This document shows positions 13,762 to 15,097 of a DNA stretch of 15,097 nt, one piece after another. Below the pieces are notes generated by a model. It ran no database searches. It was not told where the DNA came from and saw only the letters and a program-made list of their open reading frames with translations. Within the stretch, counting starts at the first letter, position 1. The number at the start of each line of letters is the position of its first letter. The translations under genes were made by a program, and so were the position numbers. Origin of the DNA: an uncultured Paraprevotella sp. (GTDB lineage: Bacteria > Bacteroidota > Bacteroidia > Bacteroidales > Bacteroidaceae); assembly GCA_910584955.1 (NCBI GenBank), contig CAJUDC010000053.1, forward strand, positions 1 to 15,097. Reading direction: 5' to 3'.

Positions 13762-15075
13762 TTATAAATCTTTAAGCAACAGATCTTCGGAAAGAAACGC
13801 CGGGCCGGAACGTAATGCGTTGACGCGTTCCCAGATTTCCCGGGTGCCTTCCGGGCGTGTGGCAAAACGCTCGTTGCCGTATGCGTCGATGCGCGAAAGC
13901 ACCGTGTTTACGGTCAGGCGGTTGATGTCCTGTGCCGGCATGTAGCCGGTTTGTTTGGCCGACGGATCGTGAATCTCCGTGAGGATGTGTATGTCGCATA
14001 GCTCGCCCAGCAGGTTGTTGACCAGATAGGCCGGTATGCTGCATTCGGCGGCCAGTCCCTGGGGGGTGTAGGCAATGATGCCCTTTTCATACCGTTTGCA
14101 CACTTTGGAGGCGATCTGAATCATCAGGAAGTCGTGGTACCGGCGACTGATATTGCGTACGCTGCGGGCGGCCCCGTACTCCTTTACGTGTTGGTTGGCA
14201 TAGCTGAGCACAGCTCCTATGAGGCAGATGTTCCATGAGATCTGCAACCAGAGCATGAACATGGGCAGCGCGGCAAACGAACCGTAGATGGCGTTGTAAC
14301 TCGACACCCATATCTGCGAATGAATGTAGAAATACTGGACGGACTGAAAGGCCATGCCGGCCAGCAGCCCCGGTCCTATGGCGCAGGTGAACCTCACCTG
14401 AGTATTGGGCATGTACATGTAGAGAGCCGTGAAAGCCAGGCCGCTGAGCAGGTGCGGGCTGTAGGTGAGGATGGCACGTACGGTGGAGCTCAGCACCAGA
14501 TAGTCCGGCAGACTTTTGGCTATGGTCACCATGAAGATGGAGAAACCGCTGGTGACCACAATCAGTACGGGCAGCAGAATAAACACGCTCAGATAGTCGG
14601 TGATGCGCCGGTAGATGTTGCGCGAATTTTTCACCTGCCATATTGAATTGAAGGAATATTCGATATTGCTGGTCAGTTGGATCAACGTGTAGAGGAGCAG
14701 CAGCAGCCCTACGCCTACGAAGATGCCGCTTTGGGTGTGCTCCAGATACGAGTTGATGAAATCCAGGATGATGCTGACAAACTCCTGGTTCATACTAAGC
14801 CGTTCCCTGATTTCGTTCTCGATCAGGGTGCCGTAGCCGAAGCCGCGTCCGATGGCGAAGATAATGGCCAGAATGGGAACGGTAGCCAGAATGGAAGAGT
14901 AGGTGAGAGAAGACGCCTGGTTGGAGACGTTGCCTTCCAGGTAGGAATCTACGGCCAGTACGCTGCGTTTCAAAAGGCCGATGCCCCATTTCTTGAATAA
15001 CGGGAGTTTTTTTTCGTCGATACGCCACAGGCTTTCGGAGAAGAAGTGTTGTATGCTTTGAATACTTTTTTTCAT
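13762..15075 (-). CDS. YihY/BrkB-family inner-membrane protein
   Basis: This 437-residue protein has about six hydrophobic membrane segments, near 59-77, 117-135, 162-185, 207-222, 230-250 and 270-292, typical of the YihY/BrkB (formerly mis-named RNase BN) family. The conserved ASSLTYSSILATVPILA stretch (54-70) and the late YGSFAALPMFMLWLQISW stretch (264-281) are family hallmarks. After the membrane part comes a soluble C-terminal region (about 300-437). Residues 335-372 (YTPQGLAAECSIPAYLVNNLLGELCDIHIL) look like a winged-helix motif, an extension seen in many longer members. The biochemical function of the family is not settled; members have been linked to envelope transport or stress. Its ATG at 15075 follows AAGGAGGT (15087-15080), a strong Shine-Dalgarno that fixes the start. 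The promoter lies outside the window. Confidence 0.92.
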   Translation of the reverse strand: MKKSIQSIQHFFSESLWRIDEKKLPLFKKWGIGLLKRSVLAVDSYLEGNVSNQASSLTYSSILATVPILAIIFAIGRGFGYGTLIENEIRERLSMNQEFVSIILDFINSYLEHTQSGIFVGVGLLLLLYTLIQLTSNIEYSFNSIWQVKNSRNIYRRITDYLSVFILLPVLIVVTSGFSIFMVTIAKSLPDYLVLSSTVRAILTYSPHLLSGLAFTALYMYMPNTQVRFTCAIGPGLLAGMAFQSVQYFYIHSQIWVSSYNAIYGSFAALPMFMLWLQISWNICLIGAVLSYANQHVKEYGAARSVRNISRRYHDFLMIQIASKVCKRYEKGIIAYTPQGLAAECSIPAYLVNNLLGELCDIHILTEIHDPSAKQTGYMPAQDINRLTVNTVLSRIDAYGNERFATRPEGTREIWERVNALRSGPAFLSEDLLLKDL

Positions 15076-15079
15076 AAAT

Positions 15080-15087
15080 ACCTCCTT
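15080..15087 (-). promoter_or_regulatory. Strong Shine-Dalgarno of the YihY-family gene
   Basis: AAGGAGGT on the minus strand lies 4 nt from the ATG at 15075 and contains the full AGGAGG core. None of the other eight starts in the window has a comparable site. Confidence 0.8.
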
Positions 15088-15097
15088 ACCTTATTAT

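Noticed and set aside
1..15097. CRISPR array, toxin-antitoxin pair, phage or transposon module
   Set aside because: I looked for regularly spaced direct repeats, small overlapping gene pairs and transposase or integrase motifs on both strands and found none. Most genes are conserved housekeeping or envelope genes.

Overview
The window looks like chromosome from a gut-type Bacteroidota, most likely Bacteroidales and Bacteroides-like. Seven upstream regions carry the Bacteroides -7 promoter element TAnnTTTG. Almost no gene has a Shine-Dalgarno sequence. The S1, PfkA, RNase Z and AsnB proteins are typical of the group, and a large secreted GH43 arabinan-type hydrolase ends in a C-terminal tail of the kind Bacteroidota exoproteins carry. 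No rRNA, tRNA, CRISPR array, transposase or phage gene was seen.

Layout. From the left edge to 7472 everything reads on the minus strand. In transcription order these are asnB (asparagine synthetase), rpsA (ribosomal protein S1), rnz (RNase Z), and an apparent operon of a small exported tail-like protein, a lipoprotein L,D-transpeptidase and an ECF sigma factor cut by the window edge. To the right the genes alternate: pfkA (+), GH43 glycosidase (-), a PurF-like phosphoribosyltransferase (+) and a YihY/BrkB-family membrane protein (-). Divergent pairs share AT-rich intergenic regions of about 400 bp with a promoter for each gene. Convergent pairs share a strong hairpin that can terminate in both directions (8875-8931 and 13701-13745).

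Biology. Most genes are housekeeping: glycolysis, asparagine synthesis, translation and tRNA 3' processing. The envelope genes at the left (transpeptidase, exported small protein, sigma factor) may form a small self-contained envelope unit. The GH43 protein is a stand-alone secreted polysaccharide hydrolase with no SusC/SusD pair in view.

Most unusual points: (1) the PurF-like protein keeps the PRPP-binding loop and four candidate Fe-S cysteines but has lost every recognisable catalytic residue of its glutaminase domain; (2) the transpeptidase appears to lack the peptidoglycan-binding insert usual in its family; (3) a 109-bp palindromic intergenic element lies between rpsA and asnB; (4) evenly spaced ACGG motifs lie between the GH43 and PurF-like genes; (5) the YihY gene has a near-perfect Shine-Dalgarno, rare in this phylum. 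I saw no defence island or other clearly novel multi-gene system.
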